Notes: generated by a model from the letters alone, not told the origin. A DNA stretch of 64,000 nt from Dicaeum eximium (GCA_013396995.1 VWZP01008548.1:1054001-1118000); one strand, 5' to 3'; counted from the stretch's first letter, positions 34,938-47,957 are shown. Numbers and translations are program-made.

Positions 34938-34955
34938 TGGTGCATTGGCAGGGAA
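34938..34955 (+). other. Primer-binding-site-like motif, complementary to tRNA-Gly 3' end
   Basis: TGGTGCATTGGCAGGGAA differs at one position from TGGTGCATTGGCCGGGAA, the complement of the last 18 bases (CCA included) of vertebrate tRNA-Gly(GCC) as I remember it. It lies five bases after CCACCACA. If that is the LTR edge, it is where reverse transcription would be primed. Confidence 0.6.
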
Positions 34956-35055
34956 AAAATTCAGATTGATTCAAATTGGGGAAATTCAGAATTGGCGAAC
35001 CCAAACCACCACACGAATTGGTGTTTCCGCCCGGTTTCGAACTGAAACCAGCACA

Positions 35056-35060
35056 CTGAG
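35056..35060 (+). repeat. Right target-site duplication CTGAG
   Basis: CTGAG directly after the ACCAGCACA end of the insertion, identical to the five bases at its left edge. Confidence 0.7.
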
Positions 35061-37769
35061 CAGTTTAAACATCATTTTTAGTAGATTCTTTTTCTTTTCG
35101 TATAAACAGACATGCTTAGTTTAGTTCATGCAACAAAGCCATCAACTCAGGCTGGCAGATATGGCACAATACATTGTAGGAGTCTTGTACCATCCAGAAG
35201 GAGCAGCTGGCAACTTTGAATCCTAGGCAGAAAAGAGTGGCCCGTATGTAGGCAACTGAACTGATCCCAGAGTGTTGACACTGGCCGTGTTTAAGCTCTT
35301 CATCCTAAATTCCATTTATAGCTAATGGAAAAAGAGTGACGCTCTTAGGGCATAACTGGTCTGACCTAATTTAGATGTGCTTATTAAAGGTCATACTCAA
35401 GGGGCCTCTGCAAGTCAATGAGGGGCTGCAAATTGCATTAGAATAACTGAAAAAGCATTTTAAGGGAGTTTTTGCAAGTGCCTGTGCACTGACTCCTCAC
35501 GTTGAAAGTGATGAGCATATTAGTTAGCTTATGTTGGGTAAAGTTAGTAGACAGACATGAGTTATGATAGGCTCTAGAAGAAGCATCTGCTGAGTTTGTG
35601 TGCACAGCAAGGGCTGACTGCTACTGTTTAGGAAAAAAATTGAATAGGTTGCCCTGTAGGACTCTTGTTGTCTGAGGTTAGGTTGAGTAGACTCACTAAA
35701 AACAGAGCTGGCAGCAATGTCTTTTTTTCTGTCTGTGACATGATGTTTTTGCCACAAACAGTATGACAGAAAGAATATTGAAGTTGAAAGATTCAGGGCA
35801 GTGGAGATTAGAGTAAGAAAGATTTCCATTAAGAAGGAAGTAGCTACAACTGTGAGGTTAAATACGACTAATACAACAGAAGCTAGAGACTAGGGAGAAG
35901 AATAACTGTTGAAAGACATGAGGAAAGCCAGATATGTTTGGCAACTGATATTCAATGTCTAGACAGACAGCACCTCATTTAGTAGATTTGAATATGCATC
36001 ATGTTTAATTCTTCTGGCTTTGTTAATCTCGACCAGAAAAATATAACACCTAGGTATGATAAAGGAAGCTGGGCAGAGATTGTAAACCAACCCAGGGTCA
36101 AGCTCTGAATCTTCAGGCAGTAAGGACACAGTAAGGGCTACTAGTTTTCGAGAATTTATACCTAACCTCTGTACAATAACTGAAAACAAAACAAGTGAGT
36201 CTTGGCAGAGGCTTGTGAACCACTACTTCTCTGTTCTGAAAAGGCAGAATTAAAGCAGTTGGCCTGCGGGAACTTAAGTCTGGCTGTTGTTTCAGGGCAA
36301 AAGCTCTGTAAATGTTTGTTTATACACACACACACACAAACATATACATGTATGACAGCTATAAATAGTGAAAATGAGCTGTTGAAAAAGGGCTTGAGGC
36401 ATACAAAAAATCTTTTTAAGATTCACAATAAAGGGTGAATTCATTAAAGGGTATATTTATTATTCTGCTATTGAAATATGAATAGAATATTACATTAGGA
36501 AACTATTTGGTTGGACATTGAATATGTCTTCGGAAGTTTTTGAACTACTTAGACCTAAGCAACTTTATAAACTCTGTGACTATCACCTCACGTCTTAATT
36601 TTAGAATTAGACTCAAAGGATACAAAATTCAACTCTGCTTTTTAAAGAGCTCATCCAGGGGCAAAACAGAGATAAAGGCAGGCTGTCCTTCCATGAGGCC
36701 TAGGTAGTAGGCCCCTGACACTGACCAGACACTAAGATGTTTTCTGTAAAGACAGTACAGGTAAACTGTAGGAACAGTAGCTTGACGTTAACCCTGAGCA
36801 AAATCTGAAGAAATGCCACATCTATCAGGTTATGGTGACATATATAGATTACAGCCTGAAGGTATAAAAGCAAAAGAGCAAATCAAATCCCTAAGTATGG
36901 AAAGATGTCTCAATTTAAGTATAACTGCTCTCTCCTAAAAAATCTCTAGAGTTATATCTTATTGAGCTGTAGAAATGTATAAATCTGGAGCAAGATAATA
37001 GACTATCATGTTAGCTTTACCTGTCTTGTATGATTCACCTCTAAAGATCTTTATCAACACCCTGGAGAAGCAGATATTGTAACATTGGGTGTTAAAAACA
37101 AATTTTAAAAAATAGAGAAGAAAAAGACTCCTGACTTTATGAGCAAACAGAAAACATAGAGCAATAACTATATAAAGGTGGTAACATTACTAATGAATTT
37201 TGGCTAACTTATTGTGCAGTGCTTCGGAATTTAAAACTTTTAACTAAATTAAGATAAAAATAGCTGTCAAGGGAAGAAGGATCCAAGGAAATGGACAAAA
37301 GATTGTAAAGGAACAAATTTTTACTTTGTACAAATGTAACCAGCCACTGACCAGATCCAAACTGGTTTAATTGACCCTGGGCTACAAATTACACAAAAAG
37401 CTATGTCAAATCTGATTTAAAATATGATTCCGTATCTACTTATAATAAGGGGAGTTTTGTTTGTTTTGCATGTTTGGGGTTTTTTGTCTAGGTTAATGAC
37501 TAGATCCTTAGCATGTCAAACACAATGGGATTTATTTAAAACTTGATGGATAGGTGTGGAAGTAAAAGATGTGGGGACAGAGATTAGATGAGTCACAGAC
37601 CAACCAATTCTATCAGTATGTTTTGTAGTGCAAATACATGTCTGTGAACAATATTGCAGAAAATAAAATAGTGTAGAAAATTAGTCTTTGCAGAATTAAT
37701 TCAGATAGCCAGATCTCATTCCACATGGAGCTATTGATGGAAGTCAAGAAGAGGTACACCATTCCAATG
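35061..37769. other. Unassigned stretch
   Basis: Mixed-composition, non-repetitive sequence with a short AC run near 36326. The minus-strand frames at 35524-35829 and 35959-36189 lack splice context and motifs. Nothing called. Confidence 0.35.
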
Positions 37770-38162
37770 AAGACAAGCTGAGACAGTTGGGGTGTTCAGA
37801 GCAGAGAAGTCTCTGGAGAGACCTTATAGCAGCATTCCAATATTTAAAGAGGGACTACAAGAGAGCTGGAAAGGGCCTTACTATAAGAGCGTGTATTGAC
37901 AGGACAAGGGATAGTGGCTTTCAGCTGAAAGAGGGAAGGTTTGGATTAGATATGAGGCAGAAATTCTTTACTGTGAGGGTGGTGAAATATTGGAACAGGT
38001 TGCCCAGAGAATTTGTTAATGTCCAGTTCCTGGAAATGTGGAAGGTCAAACTTGATGGGGCTTTGATCAACCTGGTCTTGTGGAAGGTATCCCTGTCCAT
38101 TGCAAAGGGGTCAAAACTAGATCATCTTTAAGGTCCCTTCCAATCCAAACTATTCTATGATA
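37770..38162 (+). mobile_element. CR1 LINE fragment (3' end), plus strand
   Basis: In forward orientation it shows CAAGCTGAGACAGTTGGGGT, CTCTGGAGAGACCTTATAGC, AGGCAGAAATTCTTTACTGT, GGAACAGGTTGCCCAGAGAA and TTAAGGTCCCTTCCAATCC. It ends ACTATTCTATGA. This is the complete 3' end with heavy 5' truncation. The 114-codon frame at 37787-38131 is the usual open run of the CR1 3' region and not a host gene. Confidence 0.93.
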
Positions 38163-40004
38163 ATATTATCCTATGCTATGCAAAGCATGTAATGAGTGCT
38201 GTTTGAGAATACCTACTGGGCAGCTTTGTGCTTGATCAGTGCAGACTTTATCTAGGTCTGAAAACCAAATAAGTCGTGCTTAACATACCACAGAAGTCAA
38301 ACATCTTTCCACATTCAGCAAAAGGTAATATTTTCCCTGGCTAACAGAACACCTAGACAAACAAAATGAACATCCTAATTTCCCTGTGTCAGTACCTGCT
38401 CCAAGCTTGAGAGCATCAGAATCTACTGTCTAAGTGAGTTTAATGCTTTATTAAAATGTAATATTATTTGTAAGGACTCAGAATTAGCAAGTATCAGAGC
38501 TAATGGAATTATTCTTTGTGCTTTTAGTAGCAGTGAGAATTTTGATTTGCATTTGTCAGGAGAAAGTGATCCCTAATCAGTTACTGTAGAAATATGGAAG
38601 GGTTGCTCTTGTGTATTTTTTTTAAATTGTACTTGAAAATGTTACTTTTTTGGTTTTGTTTTTAAGAAGCATTAGGGACAGAAAACAATATTATCTTGCA
38701 TGCATATATTTTGAACAATTAGGTACAGTTGCATACTGAAAAGTATATGAGTTCTAAAATTTCTCCCTTAAGCCTTCTCAGGACACAGGATCTCTAGTCA
38801 GTCCTGGTTAGGGCAAAGAAATAATGTTAGCTGTAACACTATTAATGTATTAATTTCTGAAAGAACTGATTTCTTTTTCTGCTGCATGAGACAGATCATG
38901 TTGGATGGTTCTATCCCTTTCAAGTTTCAAGCAGTCCACTTTCAAGCTTTTAGCACTAAATAACAAGAAGCATTGCACCTTCTTTTTCCCACTTCTCCCC
39001 GCTCCCCCCATTTTAGTAAGCAATGGAAGTAAACCAGTTTTTAAACACTATTAAAGAATATCGAATCTTCAAATGGAGACAACTATGAAAAACATAATGA
39101 AGTAATTAATAAAGACATTTTACTTTCCTTACTCTTACAGTGCATGGAGTTCATTTCACCAAAAAATACATTATTATATCTGAGCCAATCACCTCAACCT
39201 CTTCTCATGGGAAAGGGAGTGAATTAGTCACTTATAGGCAAAGGTAGTAATGATATATTTCAAAAGTTTTCTTTAGAATGAACCACATTTTAGCGATGTT
39301 TATTGCTGTCCACTAGTTATGAAAAAAGACCAACTGCCAGATCCAATAAGGACCTTCACATTTAGTTAGATAAATCTCACTATCCATAACTTCTGTTAAT
39401 GTTTGCCCAAATGAAGCACTTCTTCATTCGCCATTGCCCCTAGAGTAGCGTGGAGTCTTGAATTTTGATGAATAATTGAAAGTCTACATTTTTCTGTACA
39501 TACTTTTACATATGTGGCATATATGTGTTCATATACATGCACGTGTGTAATGTTAATTGACAATGATAAAAAATCTTTACCATATTCTGTAGACAAAAAG
39601 ATGAAGAAATTAAAATTGGTTATTCCACATAGTCCAGATTTGTCCAAGATGTAGACAAAGGTTAAGGGTTTCATTTGAGGTGTGGAAGAGTAGACTTAAA
39701 TCCCTGTCCTTCATGACTAAGGGAACTTCATATCCCAGACATATATTATCTATGTTTTCATCCTGCTGAATGAAACAGGGCCAAAGAACAAGCACACTGA
39801 TAGCTCACTGATAGCTCACTAGCAGATTCCTTTTACAGTTACTCCACCTTGTTTGCTCTGAGCCAAGTCTACTATAGAGAAAGTTGTTCACCAGCTAATT
39901 ACAGACTACTCTGTGCCATTTCACCTTCAGATCATCACTTTTCAGTTCCTTGTCATTATTAAAATAACTCTAGACATGTCTAGTAATGAATGCTTGTGTG
40001 TGTA

Positions 40005-40006
<2 letters not shown>

Positions 40007-40050
<44 letters not shown>
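40007..40050 (+). repeat. (TG)22 microsatellite
   Basis: Twenty-two uninterrupted TG units, preceded by an imperfect TG run from about 39995. Confidence 0.95.
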
Positions 40051-40054
<4 letters not shown>

Positions 40055-42219
40055 GCCTTGTTTGTGTGGGTTTTTTCTTGGTAAATTAATATATCTGCAG
40101 AAAAAAAAGAATATCTGGTCAAAAAGTGTCAATATGTTATAGCCAGGAATGCCAGCTTGGTAGTGATTCTGTGTGGTAGATGCTAAAATTTCAGCTATGT
40201 GGAGAGAGATGTCACTTTTAAGGAGATAAATAAGTAAGTGCCTAAGGAGGTAAGCTTTTCCCCTGGTTTATTTTTAGTATGCATATTTACTTCTTCAAGT
40301 TAGTGATTTTAGGGAAAACAAACTTATTACTGGAAGCAGTAAAAGCCTATAGAGCTGTAGAAGACTCTAAATGATAGACAGATGATAAACCACAAGAAAA
40401 AAATTGAAGGGAAAAAAGCTTCACAAGTCATAAACATAAAGAACACTTCAAAAATAAGAGAACAGAATAAAGAAGCAGTAAATAAAATAAAATGCCCAGT
40501 TTCGATTATGTTCAAAGAGAATGAACACACCGCATCCACAAAGTCTGCTAACAAGGCACACATGAATGCAGCAACTCATCTAATGTTTAAATGGAACACT
40601 GTCCTCTTACTTACTTTAGAAAATTAAGAATTACAAGTAAGTTTGAAAATTAGTAAAAAGTAGGTTACCATAAACATAGCAGAAGATCTTTGTAGAACAA
40701 AGTTTGAAGAAAATAGGAAATTTGAAATATCAACAATCAAACTATTGCAGCAACATCACATATTTTGTTGAGTGATTTTTTCAATATGTTTGGTACTTAT
40801 AAACTATGACCTTTAATTGTGTGGGTTTTTTTTTTAAGATGGACTAACAGTAATGCATAATCAAAAGTATAATTTAGGAGTCAGGTATATTATCTCATAT
40901 AACTGCAATGTCAGTTGACTTCTATACTGTATTAACACCATTATATTAGTGCTAAGCATTTGATTACTGAGGTAATTAAGAAAACTTTAAAGACATTTTA
41001 TACTCTCAGCCATTTCACAAGAGCTATAAAACTATCCCATCAATTCAGTCTTCAGGAAAAATTGGTCCTCTGTGGGAGCACATCTCTCATGATGGCAATC
41101 AAAGCACCTACTATAGCAAGATGTATTTGCTTACTTGTGCTTCACAGTGCAACTTTGTGCTTGAGATTTATGGGAAGAATAAAAATGAAATGCAGCATGT
41201 TTGTGAGCAGTGTGCAGATCCGCATGCATTACCTAAATTAGTAGATCTAAAATATTCAGGTTCATTTTGTATGTCCTTCCTGTTATTTACAGGATTTATC
41301 TTGGGAGGATAAGCTCATCCAGCAACTTAATCTTAGAGAACTTTAAAATATTTGAAGAACTTTAAGGAATTGTTTGTATTCAGTGCCCGAGAATTTGTTT
41401 CCCCATTCTCAGAACTTTAGAAATAGTGAAAATAAGTGAAGCATTTATGGCATTTATAGAACTAAATTAAGCCAGAGTGTTTCTCTCACTACAGATAGTA
41501 CTCTGTACCTCACCAAAACACTAGGCAGCAACCAAGAACTTTCTTCTAGATCACTTCATTTTAGGCACATTTTCTACTTTTCAGCTTAGAGATCCAAAAC
41601 TGTGAACAGAAGATAGAGAGGCTTTTGAAGTCCATTAGGGTTTCAGCTTTGCTTATAGACTGTTTCAATGCTAGTAAAAAAAAAAAGTGTTTATATTTTT
41701 GCATAACTGGAGAATCAGGGAGCAAAATAATTGTAGTCACCAACCCATTTTCCTGAGTGACTTTTATTTGAAGGGTCTGTGCATGGCAGAGTCTGAACTT
41801 AAGCATTTTGCTACTATCAATCCAGCATCGCAGATTTTAGTGTACTGTGGCATGTTTAAAATGCATTACACTAAAAAAGACATCGATTTCTGAAGAAAGC
41901 CAGCTCTGCCCCAGCTGAAACCAGCACAGGTGTTTTCAGAAAATATTGCCTTGTAAAAATGACACTGCTTTATTTCTCATATGTTCCTCATTTTTATTCA
42001 GGAATATTAAGTATTCCTAATAAACAATGAAAAGATAACATGGCTAGTGGCTTGTTCTCCTTTTGAGTCCTCTTCATTACTGCTTTCACTCACCAAAATA
42101 ATTTTTTAATATATTAAATTCTCTTATACAAGTAATTCAGAAAGTACAGAAAACTGTGAATTGCCCAATTAATGTGGTTTACATAATACATAACCTGAAG
42201 GAAAACAAAGGGATTCAGG

Positions 42220-42265
42220 TTTGTTTTGTTTTGTTTTGTTTTGTTTTGTTTTGCTTGCTTGCTTG
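42220..42265 (+). repeat. (TTTTG)n followed by (CTTG)n
   Basis: About seven TTTTG units (42220-42253) run directly into three CTTG units. The sequence is low complexity. Confidence 0.9.
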
Positions 42266-45200
42266 TATTTTTATTTTTATTTATGACAAGGTGTTGTGTG
42301 ATATATACTGAACTAGAAGCATGGAAAATGTTTTATCAAAGAAGATTTTTTTCTAAGATTTATATATTTTATCTCTTTCTTTTGGTTTTTCTTTTTTCTT
42401 TCAGTACATATTTTAAAAAAACTTAAAAATAACAACAAAAAATATTGTTTCTACAATTGATTCATAGTATTAAAGTATACAAGAGAGTATTTTTATTTCT
42501 ACAGCTGATTTGCTACAAAATAATTTTGCAAATTTTAGGCTATTTCACTCCAGAAAGCTCTAAAAGCTCTACATGATGTGGTCACTTGTTACTTTAAGGG
42601 AAAATAAAAAGATGTTTTGGAAATAATTGAAGATTCTAAAGCAGCAAAAAGGCCTGGATGAGTCACAGTATAGGCAATTTAGAGGAGCAATGAAGGAGAT
42701 TGACCTAAAAAAAAAGAGCTGACACCTGTTGCGGTCTTGGTACAGGACAGCTATTTTCTGTGACTGTGGAATTTGGTGGTGGGAATTTAACACTTTTTAC
42801 AGAACTTTCAGTCAGAAAGGTTCTCAGACAATGAAATTTCTGGTCAAACAGAACAGAGCAGGTACAGGATCTCAGGGTTACAAATAACCTCGTGATCAGT
42901 GTAAGCTGGGGAGAAAACACCACACCTGAATCATGTCCTTGGGCTGTCTGAGACAGATGAAAGATTTCAATCTCAGTCTCTTATATTACAGATGAATAAC
43001 CTCATTAAAGGCTGTTTAATGAGCCCTTTGTATGTCATTCTAAATTGGCCACGTGGTAAAGTATGATACAGCAGGAACATTGACTCTGGGTTTTCCAGAT
43101 TCCAGGATTTTTAATTTTTTTTTTTTCCCTGAGGCAAGCCTGCATTTCTGATTTGAAAGTTTTATGCTTTTCCTGTTCTTTTTTTTGTTGTTGTTTTGTT
43201 TTGGCACATATTTTGGTTTTTGTTTTTGTTTTTCCTTTTTTTCCTGTGATGATTTTCCAAACACATTTTTTTCTGCTTTATTTCATATGGGAAGAGGAGA
43301 ATGTATGAGAGTTTTGAAAACTGACTTTATTGTCAACTATATTTTTTTGTTCTCTTTTTCATAAAGAACTGATACATCTCAGGTTCTGCACTCTAATTAA
43401 TTTAAAATCAAAACAACTACATAATTAAATTTCTATCTATGTTAGTGTCCCAATTAATTTCCCTCCCACCTTTATTTCAAAAGACCAGGTCATAAATGTA
43501 CAGAACTATGTCTAAAGAACAGAAATGAATCTAGCTTCAGTGAAATATTAACAGATTTCAATCTGATAGATATTTCATTAAAGTAGTGGCACTCTGATTT
43601 TGCAAAAATTATATCCTAGTAAATCCTGGCTAAAAGTGCTCAGCAGTTGTGGAATCATTAGAAACTGACTTCTGCATTCTCTCTCTCTTGATTTGAGCTT
43701 TGCAGGAGAATGTCCACAATCAGCATTTTCTCTCTGTGTTTTCTGTTACATTTATAATGTTATTATTCAAAATTCCTTTAGAAGCGGGCCACTTACAGGT
43801 AACTGACCTTGTCACTCTTCTCATTCTCCTTGTTTTCCCCCCTTTTAGTACCCTGTCTGCCCTACCAGTTTCTGCTGGTATGTTTCTCCTTCTTTAAGTG
43901 TCCTTAGTGCGCTACATTTTTCCTTCTCACTACGTTTTTCCTTCACATGGTGTGTTTTAATCTTCTTTCTTATATTTACTCTATCTTTCTCCATTTCATG
44001 TCACTGACATGACTTTCTGTCCCCACTTCCATTCCCTGGTGCCCTATCAGCATTTCTCCTGTACCAGCCTTTCCAATTTAGTTTTCATTTCCTCCTTGAG
44101 ATAAATCTAGTAGTGTCGCAGATTTCTCTCTAACACCATGTAAGTACTGCATTAAAACTCTATTACTGGTAATTGAGCTAATGTAAGAGTGCAGATTACG
44201 TATAATTTATGACAAAGTAACTCTGTGTCTTAGACATTGTAATGAATCACCATTTTAATTTAAATGTATTGGACGCTTACCAAACCTCCCAAAGTGAGAT
44301 TGGGAATGCTTGAAAGAATATTCAAAAACCTCTGGCAATTTAAATATAAGCAGTCCAAATCCAGAGTCTTTCAGGATGCCTATATTCAAGCCGTCTTCTC
44401 TACCATCAGGAGGGTCATATATGTTTCATCCATTGCATCAGCTTACATATATTCATTTTTTGCAGCAGACAAATGAAATTTCAGTCCAGACTCATGTATT
44501 TTGATTGAGATCACACAGTGGTTATTTCACATACACTGATACTTAGTTATTGTATTCTGTCTTGTACAATTTAATCATTGCTATGAGTCTAATTGTTTCA
44601 GTTAGATATATCAGGAGTAGATTTGGCCCAGTATTTTAAATTTAAGAGAGTTTCACACTTTAGACATGTCAATTATGCTGTGCAGTCCTGAGTGTCTAGA
44701 TTGTGCTGAGTTTAGCAGCTCAACTGACAAACTGACAAAATTCAGACTTTTAACAATTTTAAATTGGGAGAGGGTGGGAATTTGGAGCTGATCAGCAAAA
44801 GAACCTTCCCTGCCATTCTATTGTGAGTGTTTTGCTTACAAGAAGTGCACTGATGGAGTGGTCACCCACAAATCAGTGTTTAACTGCACTGATGGTTGTG
44901 CTGAAGCTAGCTAGTTGCTTTTTATGCCAAGCAAGACAGTGGATATTTTATGTCAGTGCTGGCTCAATAATTTTGCTCATCTACATTTGAAAACACTCAG
45001 ATGTGTTCTAAGATGTGCAACTCATAAATCTAAGCATATGGACTGTGTAACCACATGGAAGTAAAATCAGTCCACCAATGCAGTTTTCCCCTTTCATGCT
45101 CTTTTTCTTCTGGATACAATTCTAAGATCTTTTAAATGAAACCAGGCTACAAATTATTATTAGAATTAATAGAGCTCTGTTGCTAAGGGAATAAAAGTAT

Positions 45201-45439
45201 ATATACACATATATATATTTTGGTGTTGATATGCACTTAGGCATTTCTTCTGCCCTTCCTATTTTTAGTGTTTATATTTGTACGTCCTCCACCCAGTGTG
45301 TTTGGGTGGTGGTTGATAGAAGTGTCTGAAAAAATATTTTCCTGAAGGAGATGGCAACTTGAAAATCTATTTTTCTAGAAGTTTTATGTTTTCATAACTC
45401 TTAGAGTCAATAAGTATGCATTACATGCTATTAGCCTTA

Positions 45440-46000
45440 GCAAGGTATTTTAATCTAACAGTTCTGCACCATGTTCACATTAATATGCAAATAGAAGGAG
45501 AATCCAAAATTAAATGGAAATGAAAGTTGAAAGTTAATTGACATTTTTGTCACAAAAGCTTGGAGAAACAGTACTTATGGTTTAATGGCAAAAAGCTAAT
45601 GTGTCGTCCTAGGGAGGGCTACATCAATTTAGAGCTAAGACGATTTTACTGAGGAAAAGTGCAAAGTGCTGTTTGTGCATGCAGGTTGCCAGCTCCCCCT
45701 ATGCAGGTGGTCCCATCGCCATAAACCTGGACTAAATTGCTGCCATTCATTAAACACAGTGGCTGTCTGGATAACTGCCTAGCACAGACTTACACAGGCC
45801 ATCTATTTCTGTCAGAAATATGATATGTCACTGACAAAAGCTTAATTACTCCATTAATTAATAGGACAATTTTCAAAATGCCTTGCAATGCAGCTTGACA
45901 CTCATTAGTGCCATTTATGAATAATTTCTCTCAGAGTATAATACGCTATAAAGTGTAATTTGAAAGAGAATAATACATGTTTAAACCCTATGTATCTCTG
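45440..46000. promoter_or_regulatory. Candidate conserved noncoding element
   Basis: This segment lacks homopolymer runs and has the look of conserved vertebrate noncoding DNA. It contains ATATGCAAATAG (octamer-like), AAGTTAATTGACATTTTTGTC and TAAACCTGGACTAAATTGC. It also has AGCTTAATTACTCCATTAATTAATAGG, with three homeodomain-type cores, and a GCAGCTTGACACTCATTAG block. It has no open frame and no repeat landmark. A role as an enhancer is inference from texture and motif density only. Confidence 0.3.
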
Positions 46001-46984
46001 AAACCAAAATCCATTCTTTACTGAATTAGCCAGCTTTATGAAAATGCATAGACCTATCAGCTGAATGCTTGGAAAGATATTTCTCTACATCAAAACACTT
46101 CTGTCACAGAACAGTGAGTCTGTGGTTTGGACAGCAATATTCTGGATTGGAGTTCAGGTCATCTTTCCCTACAAGAAATCTTGATCCCTCTCTAGATGTA
46201 CTCTTACACCCCTCTGTCCTGCATGAAGGCCAGGGACACCAAAATGCTTGGAATTCTACTGTGATAGCACATCACAATGTCCCTGAATGTCTATATCCCT
46301 TTATATGACAGGACAAGTTAGCAGACAAAAATGCTGGCAAAGGTTATTCCATCCACATATCTTCTAAAATGTAGGACCAGGACTGATTTTGAAGGGCAGT
46401 AAAAGTGCAAGAGAAAAATAAACCAAAATAAGACAAATGTACGGAGAAAGTATGAGCACAGTTCCATGTTTTATATGCAAGTTAGTTAGGTGTGGAAGGA
46501 GAAAGACTTTTAAAGATTATTGAATTCCTCTTTTCAGAGCCAGGAAGTTTCAGTGTTTTGATGAGGTAGAGTGTTTTTTAGTGTCTGCTCTGCAACAGAG
46601 GAGCTCTTTCTTATGGAATTTACAAGTTTTTAAATTTTTTTTTACAGTCCCAGAGTTCATTCAACATAGGGTAGGATCATAAATCTAGTCATTGACCTGC
46701 ATGTGAAAATCTATAGATGTTTGAAGTTTGAACAGTCTGGGCTACTTACTGAGAGGTAGGAACTTCAGTTCTCTGTGCTCTTTGCAGATTCATAACATTA
46801 AAAGTTTTACTTCATTCTGCTTCTGCTGCTCACTAACCAATTATTTTCTTACTAAAAACTTTATACCACTTTAATAGACAGACTAAACAAAAATATGGAA
46901 ATAATAGAACATGAAGGTTATGACAGAAAAGGTTACCACAGGTTACCACAAAAATATATCATATGAAGGTTACCACAAAAATAT

Positions 46985-47024
<40 letters not shown>

Positions 47025-47689
47025 GTAAAAATAATAATATAAGAAAATTCTATATATAATACAGTAACAAAGACCTGCTTCCAAGTTCAATAACACTTAA
47101 GGTGTTTAAGAAAACTAAGTTAGTAAGGCAGTTCTTGAAAATTCTTTCTTTGTGTAAATGATGATAAAGTAAGGCAAACTGCCTTACAGGGGTGTTAATG
47201 CAAACTCTCCAGTTTAAAATCAGGATTTTAGGAAGCAATATTTTAGGTTAATAATCTGGGAGTGTACCATCTATGATTTTTGCTTAGTATCCACAAATTT
47301 TACTATCCAAACAACATTCCCAAAAGGAGCTCAGAATTTGCTGAATGTTCACTCTTAGAAAATCTAATTTCTTTGACAATCTCCAATGCAGGGCAAGAGA
47401 TAGTGTGGGCTGGAAAAGTGAAAACCATTGCCACTTCCTCTGCCTCACCTGTTAACCTGCACAAGTTGCTTTTTAGTCAACTGAAGAGGCTGAGCTGACA
47501 GTGTTCATCTGCCTTGGTTCAGAATCTGACTCTAGAACAGCAGGGATGAGGGACACAGTAACCTTTTCAGCCACCCCAGTCTTAGCCTGCTTGTCAATCA
47601 AAGCCCCAAGAATACACTGAAAAAACAGATTTTCTGAGGGTGGGCACTCAGCAGTTTCTAAAAATCCTCCTCTTTGAAGAAGTCTTATT
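46001..47689. other. Unassigned AT-rich stretch
   Basis: Holds a duplicated unit leading into an AT microsatellite (46941-47020). Otherwise nothing recognised. Confidence 0.35.
46941..47020 (+). repeat. 27-bp tandem duplication leading into an (AT)n microsatellite
   Basis: GGTTACCACAAAAATATATC starts units at 46941 and 46968. A further partial GGTTACCACA stands at 46931. The second unit runs into about 16 AT pairs (46988-47020), so the microsatellite probably expanded from the ATATAT in the unit. Confidence 0.85.
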
Positions 47690-47885
47690 TAGACACTCAT
47701 CAGTTAGAGCCCTTTAATTTGGTGCACACCTCTTAATCAGCCAAATATTTATAGACTTCCAAAGCTTGGGAATCTTTGACATTTAAAGATGCCTTTTACG
47801 CAGATAATCCCATTAATTATAGTGGGAATATAATTAAAGTCTCATGTTGGTTCAACTTGGAAATGTGTGCTCAGCCATGAGTCAA
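47690..47885. promoter_or_regulatory. Candidate conserved noncoding element
   Basis: Balanced sequence with several transcription-factor-like cores: TTTAATTTGGTGC, CCAAATATTTATAGAC, ACGCAGATAATCCC (a bicoid-type TAATCC), CATTAATTATAGTGGG and TAATTAAAG. No open frame and no repeat landmark. Assignment rests on motif density alone. Confidence 0.25.
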
Positions 47886-47915
47886 TTGACACATACCCTT
47901 TCCTCTGCATCTCCA

Positions 47916-47957
47916 TAAAAAAACCAAACCAAACCAACCAACCAACCAAACAAACCG
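47916..47957 (+). repeat. (AACC)n-type low-complexity repeat
   Basis: Imperfect AAACC and AACC units following an A run. Confidence 0.85.

Larger units (their letters stand above)
33883..35055 (+). mobile_element. ERV-type LTR insertion with target duplication and assembly gap
   Basis: The insertion begins TGTCATAGTTTGAGGC and ends GAAACCAGCACA, the TG...CA ends of LTR elements. It is bracketed by the 5-bp direct repeat CTGAG. The left part is purine-rich, then strongly GC-rich up to a run of 425 N. The right part carries AATAAA at 34819-34824 within TGTTAATAAACTGCC, as in an R/U5 region. At 34938-34955 is a motif matching 17 of 18 bases of the complement of the tRNA-Gly(GCC) 3' end, as a retroviral primer-binding site would. 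It sits five bases after a possible LTR end (CCACCACA at 34932). The insertion is therefore either a 5' LTR plus a stub of leader, or a solo LTR that happens to contain this motif. The preserved duplication suggests it is fairly young. No gag, pol or env sequence is present. Confidence 0.72.
38163..45439. other. Long stretch without recognisable transposons
   Basis: AT-rich sequence with microsatellites at 40007-40050 and 42220-42265. I found no CR1 or LTR landmarks and no exon-like segment with paired splice sites. All open frames in it are short, with no recognisable motif. Confidence 0.4.

Noticed and set aside
37787..38131. 114-codon plus-strand frame
   Set aside because: Part of the CR1 3' end, which is known to stay open in one frame.
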